Assembly: GCA_964370645.1 (NCBI GenBank)
Contig: CAYJJS010000036.1
Coordinates: 1-18,891, forward strand
Direction: 5' to 3'
Length of the DNA stretch: 18,891 nucleotides
Source: CAMQRS01 sp964370645
GTDB taxonomy: Bacteria; Bacillota_I; Bacilli_A; Erysipelotrichales; Erysipelotrichaceae
Both the position numbers and the translations under genes were made by a program. Position 1 is the first letter of the stretch, and each line of letters starts with the position of its first letter. The notes beneath the pieces were generated by a model, which did not search any database, was not told the DNA's origin, and worked only from the letters and a program-made list of their open reading frames with translations. Positions 1 to 6,773 of this stretch are shown here, in pieces.

Positions 1-38
1 CCGTATGGATGATCTGATTTCTCTTGCGTAAATATTGA

Positions 39-437
39 TTAACGTTTTGAGAATTGTGGAGCACGTCTTGCAGCTTTAAGTCCGTATTTTTTACGTTCTT
101 TCATACGTGGATCTCTTGTTAAGAATCCAGCAGCTTTTAACGCTGATCTGTAATCTGCTCCAGCTTCTAATAAAGCTCTAGCGATTCCGTGGCGCATTGC
201 ACCAGCTTGACCAGTATATCCCCCACCGTTAACGTTAATTTTAACATCAAATTGTGCTAAAGTTTCAGTTAATTCTAATGGTGAACGTACTACCATTCTT
301 AAAGTTTCTAATGGTAAATATTCGTCTAATGTTTTTCCATTAACAACGATATTTCCTTTACCCGGAGTCATGAAGACACGAGCAACAGAACTTTTTCTAC
401 GTCCAGTTCCGATGTATTGTACACTATTGTTTGCCAT
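39..437 (-). CDS. rpsI: 30S ribosomal protein S9
   Basis: This is ribosomal protein S9 of the small subunit, 132 residues, the usual bacterial length. The N-terminal part has the YIGTGRRKSSVARV motif, the middle has VNGGGYTGQAGAMRHGIARAL, and the basic tail ends in APQFSKR. In the family that tail reaches into the P site and touches tRNA. The start ATG is preceded by a clear AAGGAGG at about the right distance. It follows rplM by 13 bases in the conserved rplM-rpsI pair and should be made from the same transcript, so the L13 leader upstream of rplM probably controls it too. No terminator is visible in the 38 bases left before the window edge, so the transcript may continue. Identification is certain. 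Confidence 0.98.
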   Translation of the reverse strand: MANNSVQYIGTGRRKSSVARVFMTPGKGNIVVNGKTLDEYLPLETLRMVVRSPLELTETLAQFDVKINVNGGGYTGQAGAMRHGIARALLEAGADYRSALKAAGFLTRDPRMKERKKYGLKAARRAPQFSKR

Positions 438-450
438 CTCTTATTCCTCC

Positions 451-888
451 TTACCCTTTAATTTTCATTTCCACTGGTTTTTGAGCAGCGTGTGGATGTT
501 CGCTTCCTTTGTAAACAAATAAATGTTTACGTTGTACATTACCAAGTTTTGTATGTGGAACCATTCCGTGAATCGCTTTTTCAACCCACTCAACAGTATA
601 GTTCTGTTTCATTACTTTAGCAGTACGAGTTCTTAATCCTCCTGGATACATAGAGTGAGAATAGTATTTTTTATCCTCCATTTTGTTTCCAGTTAAGACA
701 ATTTGATCAGCATTGATCACAATTACGAAGTCCCCACAGTCTACATTCGGTGTGAATGAAGGTTTGTGTTTTCCACGTAATACAGCAGCTACTTCAGTAG
801 CTAAACGACCTAGGGTCATTCCTGCACCATCAACAACGTACCAAGTACGTGTCACGTCAGCAGGTTTTGTAAATGTTGTTTGACGCAT
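451..888 (-). CDS. rplM: 50S ribosomal protein L13
   Basis: This is large-subunit ribosomal protein L13, 145 residues, full length. Family landmarks are RTWYVVDGAGMTLGRLAT near the N-terminus, the HKPSFTPNVDCGDFVIVIN block, then YYSHSMYPGG and the KAIHGMVPHTKLG block. In the ribosome it is an early-assembling 23S rRNA-binding protein. In some bacteria it also represses its own messenger by binding a leader. The start ATG follows an AAAGGAG ribosome binding site that sits directly after a hairpin resembling the known L13 leader. It forms a two-gene operon with rpsI and has its own near-consensus promoter upstream, separated from gap by a terminator. Confidence 0.98.
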   Translation of the reverse strand: MRQTTFTKPADVTRTWYVVDGAGMTLGRLATEVAAVLRGKHKPSFTPNVDCGDFVIVINADQIVLTGNKMEDKKYYSHSMYPGGLRTRTAKVMKQNYTVEWVEKAIHGMVPHTKLGNVQRKHLFVYKGSEHPHAAQKPVEMKIKG

Positions 889-900
889 TTTTAATTTCTC

Positions 901-940
901 CTTTTGTGTTGTAGTTTCCGGGGCTACAAGCTTACAAAAG
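901..940 (-). promoter_or_regulatory. L13-type ribosomal protein leader RNA hairpin
   Basis: On the minus strand the outer stem CUUUUGU/ACAAAAG (934-940 with 901-907) encloses an inner GUAG/CUAC stem (924-927 with 911-914) capped by a CCCCGGAAA loop. The outer 3' strand runs into the AAAAGGAG ribosome binding site of rplM. Position, size and loop resemble the L13 leader family of low-G+C Gram-positives, through which L13 represses its own operon. The transcript start predicted from the promoter falls only a few bases before the first stem, so the hairpin would make up almost the whole 5' leader. The identification is from memory of the family, not from a covariance search. Confidence 0.75.
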
Positions 941-949
941 CCAATTACA

Positions 950-978
950 ATAATACTATTTTATATGCGATTAGTCAA
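950..978 (-). promoter_or_regulatory. Sigma-A promoter of rplM-rpsI
   Basis: The -35 box TTGACT (973-978) and -10 box TATTAT (950-955) are separated by 17 bases on the minus strand. The predicted start is near 943, just ahead of the L13 leader hairpin. The promoter lies between the gap terminator and rplM. Confidence 0.75.
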
Positions 979-1029
979 TGATTATCGTATATTTTTTTAT
1001 CGATTCAATACACTTTAGCATAGCCTACC

Positions 1030-1056
1030 AAAAAAAAAGGATGCGTGCATCCTTTT
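1030..1056 (-). terminator. Intrinsic terminator of gap
   Basis: On the minus strand an AAAAGGATGC/GCATCCTTTT hairpin (arms meeting around 1044-1047) is followed by an unbroken run of T (A on the plus strand, 1030-1038). It starts 17 bases after the gap stop codon and separates gap from the rplM promoter. Confidence 0.85.
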
Positions 1057-1072
1057 ATATCAAACCTCTAAA

Positions 1073-2086
1073 TTAAGCTAAATCAGAGAAGTATTTGATT
1101 GTTCTAACCATTTGGCTAGTGTATGAGTTTTCGTTATCGTACCAAGAAACAACTTGAACTTGGCTAGTTCCATCTCCATTGTCTTTAACCATTGTTTGAG
1201 TTGCGTCAAATAATGATCCGTATGTAGATCCAATAACATCGCTAGAAACGATTTCGTCTTCGTTGTATCCGTAAGACTCGTTTGCAGCAGCTTTCATAGC
1301 AGCGTTAATTTCTTCAACACTTGGAGTTCCTTCAACAACTGCGATTAAGATTGTACTTGATCCTGTGATTGTTGGAACACGTTGTGCAGAACCGATTAAT
1401 TTTCCGTTTAATTCTGGAATTACTAATCCGATTGCTTTTGCAGCTCCAGTTGAGTTAGGAACGATGTTTGCAGCAGCAGCTCTCGCTCTTCTCATATCAC
1501 CTTTTCTTTGAGGTCCATCTAAAGTCATTTGGTCTCCAGTGTAAGCGTGAACTGTAGTCATAATTCCTGATTTAATTGTAGCTAATTTGTTTAATGCATC
1601 TGCCATAGGTGCTAAACAGTTAGTAGTACAAGAAGCAGCTGAAATTACTGTATCTTCTGCTTTGATGATATCATGGTTTGTGTTGAACACAACTGTTGGT
1701 AAGTCGTTTCCAGCTGGTGCTGAAATAACTACTTTACGAGCTCCTGCTTCGATGTGAGCATTTGCTTTTTCTTTTGAAGTAAAGAACCCAGTACATTCTA
1801 ATACTACGTCTACTCCTAATTTACCCCAAGGTAAGTTTTTTGGGTCTGCATCAGCATAGATTTTAATTTCTTTCCCATCTACTGTGATTGAATCTTCCCC
1901 AGCAACTACTTTTTCCGCTAAAGCGTATTTCCCTTGTGCTGAATCATACTTTAATAGGTGAGCTAACATTTTTGGGCTTGTTAAGTCGTTGATTGCAACT
2001 ACTTCATACCCTTCTGCACCAAACATTTGTCTGAATGCAAGACGTCCAATACGTCCAAATCCATTAATAGCAACTTTTACTGTCAT
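1073..2086 (-). CDS. gap: Glyceraldehyde-3-phosphate dehydrogenase, type I, NAD-dependent
   Basis: This cytosolic glycolytic enzyme converts glyceraldehyde 3-phosphate, phosphate and NAD+ to 1,3-bisphosphoglycerate and NADH. The protein has 337 residues, the usual length. The Rossmann motif INGFGRIGR is at 7-15, an Asp at 34 follows the second strand (typical of NAD preference), the active-site block SAASCTTNCLAP has Cys153, and His180 is the general base. The start has a strong AAGGAGG 11 bases upstream. The gene has its own perfect consensus promoter and its own terminator, so it is probably monocistronic and strongly expressed. Its place between tuf and rplM is unusual. A pair of Rex-like palindromes upstream suggests a link between its expression and the NADH/NAD+ ratio; that is inference. 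Confidence 0.97.
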   Translation of the reverse strand: MTVKVAINGFGRIGRLAFRQMFGAEGYEVVAINDLTSPKMLAHLLKYDSAQGKYALAEKVVAGEDSITVDGKEIKIYADADPKNLPWGKLGVDVVLECTGFFTSKEKANAHIEAGARKVVISAPAGNDLPTVVFNTNHDIIKAEDTVISAASCTTNCLAPMADALNKLATIKSGIMTTVHAYTGDQMTLDGPQRKGDMRRARAAAANIVPNSTGAAKAIGLVIPELNGKLIGSAQRVPTITGSSTILIAVVEGTPSVEEINAAMKAAANESYGYNEDEIVSSDVIGSTYGSLFDATQTMVKDNGDGTSQVQVVSWYDNENSYTSQMVRTIKYFSDLA

Positions 2087-2117
2087 TTGTAAAGTCCTCC
2101 TTCATATTTACTCATAA

Positions 2118-2146
2118 ATTATATGTTTAATTACCATAGATGTCAA
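2118..2146 (-). promoter_or_regulatory. Consensus sigma-A promoter of gap
   Basis: A perfect TTGACA (2141-2146) and a perfect TATAAT (2118-2123) are spaced by 17 bases on the minus strand. A- and T-tracts directly upstream (2161-2178) could act as an UP element. This fits a very highly expressed glycolytic gene. Confidence 0.9.
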
Positions 2147-2193
2147 TTGAGAAATCACCAAAAAAGCGTTTTTTTTGTAATTAAATCATATAA

Positions 2194-2232
2194 TTGTGAA
2201 AAAAGTCACAATTATTGTGAATATTATCACTT
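2194..2232. promoter_or_regulatory. Tandem Rex-like operator upstream of gap
   Basis: Site 1 (2194-2211) is TTGTGAAAAAAGTCACAA, one base away from the Rex consensus TTGTGAA-N4-TTCACAA. Site 2 (2215-2232) has a perfect left half TTGTGAA and a weaker right half with three mismatches. The two are 21 bases apart, about two helical turns. Between them, 2206-2220 also forms a perfect 15-base palindrome. Rex is the NADH-sensing repressor of fermentation and redox genes in Gram-positives. The sites lie 47 bases upstream of the gap -35 box, so they do not block that promoter directly. A weak second promoter (TTGTGA, 15 bases, TATGAT) would overlap site 1. The assignment is by motif only. Confidence 0.5.
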
Positions 2233-2245
2233 AATTCACTAGATA

Positions 2246-2281
2246 TAAAAAAAGGTCAACAAACAATGTTTGATGACCTTT
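2246..2281 (-). terminator. Intrinsic terminator of tuf
   Basis: On the minus strand AAAGGTCA/TGACCTTT (outer) and CAAAC/GTTTG (inner, after one mismatch) form a long hairpin followed by a T-run (A on plus, 2247-2253). It begins about 25 bases after the tuf stop codon and ends the str transcript before gap. Confidence 0.88.
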
Positions 2282-2304
2282 GATTATTTCATTTATAAAA
2301 TTAA

Positions 2305-3489
2305 TTATTTAATGATTTCAGTAACGTTTCCAGCACCAACTGTACGTCCACCTTCACGAATAGAGAATTTTGTTCCTTTTTCGATCGCGATTGGAGCGAT
2401 AAGTTCAACTGTCATTTCAACGTTATCACCAGGCATAACCATTTCTACACCTTCTGGTAATTCGATAACTCCAGTAACGTCTGTTGTTCTGAAGTAGAAT
2501 TGAGGACGGTAGTTAGTAACGAATGGTGTATGACGTCCACCTTCTTCTTTACTTAATACATATACTTGTCCTTTGAAAGTTGTATGTGGTGTAACACTTC
2601 CAGGTTTACATAAAATTTGACCACGAACGATTTCTTCACGGTTAACTCCACGTAATAAAGCTCCGATGTTATCTCCAGCTTCAGCGAAGTCTAATAATTT
2701 ACGGAACATTTCGATTCCTGTAACAACTGTTTTTCTTGTGTCGTTAATACCAACGATTTCAACTTCTTCATTGATGTTTAATACTCCACGCTCAACACGT
2801 CCAGTAGCAACTGTTCCACGTCCTGTAATAGTGAATACGTCTTCTACTGACATTAAGAATGGTTTATCGTTTTCACGAGCTGGGTCTGGAATAAATGCAT
2901 CTACAGCATCCATTAATTCTTCAATTCTTCCAGTCCAGTTAGCATCACCTTCTAATCCTTTTAAAGCTGATCCACGGATTACTGGAGCATCATCTCCATC
3001 AAATCCATATTCGCTTAATAATTCACGAACTTCCATTTCAACTAAGTCAATTAACTCTTCGTCATCAACCATGTCACATTTGTTTAAGAAAACTAAGATT
3101 TTCTCAACTCCTACTTGGTTCGCTAATAAGATATGCTCACGAGTTTGTGGCATAGGTCCATCTGTTGCAGCTACTACTAAGATAGCTCCATCCATTTGTG
3201 CTGCCCCTGTAATCATGTTTTTTACGTAGTCAGCATGTCCTGGACAGTCAACGTGTGCATAGTGACGTTTTTCTGTTTGGTACTCAACGTGTGCAGTGTT
3301 GATTGTAATCCCACGCTCTTTTTCTTCTGGAGCCCCATCGATTTGGTCGTAAGCTTGTGCTTCCGCTTGCCCTTTACCAGCTAATACGTTAGTAATTGCT
3401 GCTGTTAAAGTAGTTTTTCCGTGGTCAACGTGACCAATTGTTCCAATGTTAACATGTGTTTTCGATCTATCGAACTTTTGTTTTGCCAT
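2305..3489 (-). CDS. tuf: Translation elongation factor Tu
   Basis: EF-Tu is the GTPase that carries aminoacyl-tRNA to the ribosomal A site. The protein is 394 residues, full length. The G1 loop GHVDHGKT is at 19-26, G2 lies in the RGITI stretch, G3 is DCPGH and G4 is NKCD. Domains 2 and 3 follow, starting around the FTITGRGTVATGRVERG block and ending in GAGNVTEIIK. The ATG follows a strong TAGGAGG. It lies 94 bases after fusA. That gap holds a candidate promoter of its own, so tuf can be transcribed both from the str promoter and separately. A strong terminator follows. Confidence 0.98.
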   Translation of the reverse strand: MAKQKFDRSKTHVNIGTIGHVDHGKTTLTAAITNVLAGKGQAEAQAYDQIDGAPEEKERGITINTAHVEYQTEKRHYAHVDCPGHADYVKNMITGAAQMDGAILVVAATDGPMPQTREHILLANQVGVEKILVFLNKCDMVDDEELIDLVEMEVRELLSEYGFDGDDAPVIRGSALKGLEGDANWTGRIEELMDAVDAFIPDPARENDKPFLMSVEDVFTITGRGTVATGRVERGVLNINEEVEIVGINDTRKTVVTGIEMFRKLLDFAEAGDNIGALLRGVNREEIVRGQILCKPGSVTPHTTFKGQVYVLSKEEGGRHTPFVTNYRPQFYFRTTDVTGVIELPEGVEMVMPGDNVEMTVELIAPIAIEKGTKFSIREGGRTVGAGNVTEIIK

Positions 3490-3539
3490 TTTAAAATTTC
3501 CTCCTAATTTATAGTGCCTATTTTGGCTATTACTTTCTT

Positions 3540-3568
3540 ATTTTAAAGCAAATTCATTATAAAATCAA
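3540..3568 (-). promoter_or_regulatory. Probable tuf promoter in the fusA-tuf gap
   Basis: TTGATT (3563-3568) and TAAAAT (3540-3545) are separated by 17 bases on the minus strand, inside the 94-base fusA-tuf spacer. A second promoter here would raise EF-Tu above EF-G, as is common for tuf. No terminator is seen after fusA, so read-through is also likely. Confidence 0.55.
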
Positions 3569-3583
3569 CTATAACTTAATAGA

Positions 3584-5653
3584 TTAAGCACGTTCTTTCA
3601 TAATTTTTTCTGAAAGACTTTTTGGTAATTCAGAATAGTGGTCGAACTTCATAGAGTAGTTTCCACGCCCTTGCGTGAATCCACGTAAATCCGTTACATA
3701 ACCGAACATTTCAGATAAAGGAATCATCGCTCTAACAATAATTGCATTTCCTCTTTCTTCTTGTCCTTCAATCAATCCACGACGAGATGAAACATCTCCC
3801 ATAACTGATCCTAAGTATTCTGCAGGAGCCGTAACTTCTACATTCATAATTGGTTCAAGGATAACTGGCTTACATTTTTTAGCTGCCTCTTTAAGAGCCA
3901 TACTAGCTGCAATTTTATATGCCATCTCACTTGAATCGACATCATGGTAAGATCCATCGAATAGTGTAGCTTTAATATCTACAACTTCATATCCAGCAAC
4001 CATACCATTTCTTAAAGCTGCCTCAGTACCTTCACCGATCGCTTTAATATATTCTCTAGGTACACTTCCTCCAACTGTTTTGTCAAGGAATTCGAACCCT
4101 GCACCCTCTTCATTTGGTTCAAACTTAATCCAAACATGTCCATATTGTCCACGTCCTCCAGATTGTTTAATGTATTTCCCTTCACATTCCGCCATTTGAC
4201 GAATTGTTTCACGATAAGATACTTGAGGAGCTCCAATGTTTGCTTCTACTTTAAACTCTCTTCTCATACGGTCAACAATAATATCTAAGTGAAGTTCTCC
4301 AACCCCAGCAATAATTGTTTGTCCAGTTTCTTCATCTGTATAAGTTTTGAACGTTGGATCTTCTTCAGCTAATTTAGATAAAGCCAATCCCATCTTGTCT
4401 TGGTCACCTTTTGATTTAGGTTCCACAGCAACACGAATAACTGGTTCTGGGAAGTCCATAGCTTCTAAGATAACTGCATTTTTCTCATCACATAAAGTAT
4501 CTCCAGTAGTTGTGTCTTTAAGACCAACTGCTGCAGCGATATCTCCTGCATAAACGTGCCCAATTTCTTGACGCTCGTTTGCATGCATTTGTAGGATACG
4601 TCCCATACGTTCTTTTTTCCCTTTTGTAGAATTTAATACATAACTTCCTGATGAAATATTTCCTGAATATACACGGAAGTAAGATAATTTCCCTACGAAT
4701 GGGTCTGTCATAATTTTAAATGCTAATGCAGCAAATGGTCCATTATCGTCTGATTCACGTACAATTTCTTCTCCATCTAATGTAGTCCCTTTAATTGCAG
4801 GTACATCTAATGGTGAAGGTAAGTATGCTAATACAGCATCTAACAATAATTGAACCCCTTTGTTTTTATATGCACTACCACATAAAACTGGGAAGAATTC
4901 ACCTGTACAAACTGCTGCACGGATTCCTTCTTTAATTTGTTCGATTGAAGGTTCTTCACCTTCTAATACCATCATCATCAATTCTTCATCAAAGTCAGCA
5001 ATTGCTTCAATTAATTCTTGACGTTTTAATTCCATTTTATCTACTAAATCAGCAGGAACATCAATTTCGATAACATTAATTCCCATTTCTCCAGTAAAGT
5101 CATAAGCTTTTCTTTCGATGATATCAATAATTCCAGCGAACTCTGATTCTGCTCCAATTGGTAATTGGATAGCTGCAGCTTTAGCACCTAAACGGTCTAA
5201 AATTGTTGCAACACTCATATCAAAGTCAGCACCAGTAGCATCCATTTTGTTACAGAATACAACTCTAGGAACTCCATAAGCAGTTGCTTGACGCCAAACT
5301 GTTTCGGTTTGAGGTTCTACCCCTGCTTTTGAATCTAGAACAGCTACTGCTCCATCTAATACACGTAATGAACGTTCAACCTCAACAGTGAAGTCAACGT
5401 GACCCGGTGTATCAATAATGTTTACTCTGTGCTCTTTCCAAGATGCAGTTGTTGCTGCAGAAGTAATTGTAATACCTCTTTCTTGCTCTTGAGCCATCCA
5501 GTCCATTGTAGAAGCACCATCGTGCGTTTCTCCAATTTTGTGGTTTACTCCAGTATAATATAAAATACGTTCTGTACAAGTCGTTTTACCAGCATCAATA
5601 TGAGCCATGATCCCAATATTACGAGTATGTTTTAAGTCAAATTCACGAGCCAT
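3584..5653 (-). CDS. fusA: Translation elongation factor G
   Basis: EF-G is the GTPase that drives translocation of tRNA and mRNA and, with RRF, ribosome recycling. The protein has 689 residues, a normal length. G1 AHIDAGKTT is at 17-25, the switch I stretch is QERGITITSAATT, G3 is DTPGHVD and G4 is NKMD. Domain II and the domain III-V region (with VGELHLD and the SYRETIR and GGRGQYGHV blocks of domain IV) follow. The ATG has a GGAGGAG site 7 bases away. It lies 12 bases after rpsG in the classic rpsL-rpsG-fusA-tuf order. The N-terminal signatures are those of housekeeping EF-G and not of a tetracycline protection protein. Confidence 0.98.
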   Translation of the reverse strand: MAREFDLKHTRNIGIMAHIDAGKTTCTERILYYTGVNHKIGETHDGASTMDWMAQEQERGITITSAATTASWKEHRVNIIDTPGHVDFTVEVERSLRVLDGAVAVLDSKAGVEPQTETVWRQATAYGVPRVVFCNKMDATGADFDMSVATILDRLGAKAAAIQLPIGAESEFAGIIDIIERKAYDFTGEMGINVIEIDVPADLVDKMELKRQELIEAIADFDEELMMMVLEGEEPSIEQIKEGIRAAVCTGEFFPVLCGSAYKNKGVQLLLDAVLAYLPSPLDVPAIKGTTLDGEEIVRESDDNGPFAALAFKIMTDPFVGKLSYFRVYSGNISSGSYVLNSTKGKKERMGRILQMHANERQEIGHVYAGDIAAAVGLKDTTTGDTLCDEKNAVILEAMDFPEPVIRVAVEPKSKGDQDKMGLALSKLAEEDPTFKTYTDEETGQTIIAGVGELHLDIIVDRMRREFKVEANIGAPQVSYRETIRQMAECEGKYIKQSGGRGQYGHVWIKFEPNEEGAGFEFLDKTVGGSVPREYIKAIGEGTEAALRNGMVAGYEVVDIKATLFDGSYHDVDSSEMAYKIAASMALKEAAKKCKPVILEPIMNVEVTAPAEYLGSVMGDVSSRRGLIEGQEERGNAIIVRAMIPLSEMFGYVTDLRGFTQGRGNYSMKFDHYSELPKSLSEKIMKERA

Positions 5654-5665
5654 GAAATTCTCCTC

Positions 5666-6136
5666 CTACCAACGATAGTGAGCAAATGCTTTATTTGCTT
5701 CAGCCATTTTATGAATGTCATCACGTTTCTTAACAGAAGCTCCATTACCAGCAGCAGCATCCATAATTTCTGCAGCTAATCTTTGCTCCATTGTTTTCTC
5801 ATTTCTTAAACGAGAGTAGTTTACGATCCAACGTAACCCTAAAGTTAAACGTCTTTCGTTTGATACCTCTACAGGTACTTGGTAGTTAGAACCCCCAACT
5901 CTACGAGCTTTTAGTTCTAACATAGGCATTACATTTTCTAAAGCCTCTTCGAAAACTTCCATAGGTTTTCTTTCTGTTTTTACTTCAATAATATCAAAAG
6001 CGTTGTAAAGAATAGTTTGTGCTACTCCTCTTTTCCCATCAACCATGATTTTGTTAATTAAACGAGTAACTAACTTAGAGTTATAGATTGGATCGACTAA
6101 TACATCACGCTTTGCAATATGTCCTTTTCTTGGCAT
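5666..6136 (-). CDS. rpsG: 30S ribosomal protein S7
   Basis: S7 is the primary 16S rRNA 3'-domain binder that organises the small-subunit head and E site. It is 156 residues, full length, starting MPRKGHIAKRDVLVDPIYNS and carrying the conserved ARRVGGSNYQVPVEV block in the middle. It ends in FAHYRW. The start is preceded by AAAGGAGG. It sits 29 bases after rpsL and 12 before fusA in the str operon. In Escherichia coli S7 represses this operon from the rpsL-rpsG spacer. The spacer here is only 29 bases and I see no comparable structure. This is the only confident gene in the window that stops with TAG. Confidence 0.98.
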   Translation of the reverse strand: MPRKGHIAKRDVLVDPIYNSKLVTRLINKIMVDGKRGVAQTILYNAFDIIEVKTERKPMEVFEEALENVMPMLELKARRVGGSNYQVPVEVSNERRLTLGLRWIVNYSRLRNEKTMEQRLAAEIMDAAAGNGASVKKRDDIHKMAEANKAFAHYRW

Positions 6137-6165
6137 ATTTATTTCCTCCTTTCAATCTTGATTGC

Positions 6166-6585
6166 TTATTTAGCAGCTTTTGGTTTTTTCGTTCCGTATA
6201 ATGAACGAGATTGGTTACGGTTGTTAACTCCAGCACAGTCTAATGTACCACGAATAATATGGTATCTAACCCCTGGTAAGTCCTTAACACGTCCTCCACG
6301 AATTAATACAACACTATGTTCTTGTAGGTTGTGTCCAATTCCTGGAATGTACGCTGTAACTTCCATACCATTACTTAATCTAACACGCGCGTATTTACGA
6401 AGCGCCGAGTTAGGTTTTTTAGGCGTCATTGTCCCCACACGAGTACAAACCCCTCTTTTTTGTGGTGAACTAATGTCTGTAGGACGACTCTTTAATGAGT
6501 TGTACCCTCTATTTAAAGCTGGAGATTTAGACATCCAAACTTTATCTGTACGACCTTTTCTAACTAATTGGTTAATTGTTGGCAT
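6166..6585 (-). CDS. rpsL: 30S ribosomal protein S12
   Basis: S12 is the decoding-site protein of the small subunit. The start is placed at the ATG for MPTINQLVRKGR, giving 139 residues. It follows AAAGGAGG by about 7 bases. A longer reading from an upstream TTG would add six residues that are just the translated ribosome binding site. The decoding loops are intact: the TPKKPNSALRK segment and the GGRVKDLPGVRYH segment both keep the lysines whose change gives streptomycin resistance, so the protein looks like the sensitive type. It is the first gene of the str operon, with a near-consensus promoter and a leader of about 95 bases. The usual rpoB-rpoC neighbours are absent; glgA lies upstream. 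Confidence 0.98.
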   Translation of the reverse strand: MPTINQLVRKGRTDKVWMSKSPALNRGYNSLKSRPTDISSPQKRGVCTRVGTMTPKKPNSALRKYARVRLSNGMEVTAYIPGIGHNLQEHSVVLIRGGRVKDLPGVRYHIIRGTLDCAGVNNRNQSRSLYGTKKPKAAK

Positions 6586-6599
6586 ACGTTTTCCTCCTT

Positions 6600-6641
6600 T
6601 CAAAACTTACACACATTTCCGGGTGTGTCATAACGTAGCAT
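6600..6641 (-). CDS. Possible 13-residue leader ORF ahead of rpsL
   Basis: On the minus strand an ATG at 6641 opens MLRYDTPGNVCKF and stops with TGA at 6600-6602, directly before the rpsL ribosome binding site. An AGAGGGA stretch ends about 9 bases before the ATG and could serve for initiation. The ORF runs through an ACACAC/GTGTGT hairpin (6609-6628). It would be the only TGA-terminated reading frame here. It could be a regulatory leader peptide, or chance, with the hairpin being what matters. Nothing in the peptide identifies it. Confidence 0.2.
   Translation of the reverse strand: MLRYDTPGNVCKF
6609..6628 (-). promoter_or_regulatory. Hairpin in the rpsL (str operon) leader
   Basis: In the minus-strand RNA, ACACAC and GUGUGU form a six-pair stem around the loop CCGGAAAU, about ten bases upstream of the rpsL ribosome binding site. 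The loop shares CCGGAAA with the L13 leader hairpin at 901-940. A role in autogenous control of the str operon is possible but unproven. I do not recognise it as a named family. Confidence 0.4.
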
Positions 6642-6686
6642 TTTAAATGTCCCTCTTTCAAGGAACCTATTTTCGCTAGCTTCTAT

Positions 6687-6716
6687 ATAATAATACACAG
6701 CTTTCCCTTTTGTCAA
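6687..6716 (-). promoter_or_regulatory. Sigma-A promoter of the str operon
   Basis: A perfect TTGACA (6711-6716) precedes TATTAT (6687-6692) with an 18-base spacer on the minus strand. TTATTA at 17 bases is an equivalent reading. The predicted start near 6680 gives a leader of about 95 bases before rpsL. Confidence 0.8.
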
Positions 6717-6734
6717 TTGAAAATTATATTTTTT

Positions 6735-6765
6735 TAAAAAAAGAGAGCCATTGCTAGCTCTCTTT
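6735..6765 (-). terminator. Intrinsic terminator of the glgC-glgD-glgA operon
   Basis: On the minus strand AAAGAGAGC/GCTCTCTTT (6757-6765 with 6740-6748) forms a nine-pair hairpin with a short loop, followed by a T-run. It starts 8 bases after the glgA stop codon and insulates the str promoter. Confidence 0.88.
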
Positions 6766-6773
6766 CATCTTAT

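Noticed and set aside
2666..3229. A 187-codon plus-strand frame inside tuf.
   Set aside because: It is fully antisense to EF-Tu, whose strong codon bias produces long open antisense frames. No homology is recognisable.
3584..5653. fusA as a tetracycline ribosomal protection gene.
   Set aside because: N-terminal motifs, length and the rpsG-fusA-tuf context are those of housekeeping EF-G.
6166..6585. Streptomycin-resistance changes in rpsL.
   Set aside because: Both lysines at the usual resistance positions (in PKKPNS and in GRVKDLPG) are intact.
6586..6603. A longer S12 starting at TTG.
   Set aside because: The six added residues translate the ribosome binding site itself, and MPTINQ is the universal S12 start.
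6119..6646. A 175-codon plus-strand frame across rpsL.
   Set aside because: It lies antisense to rpsL and part of rpsG, both certain genes, and has no recognisable domain or good start site.
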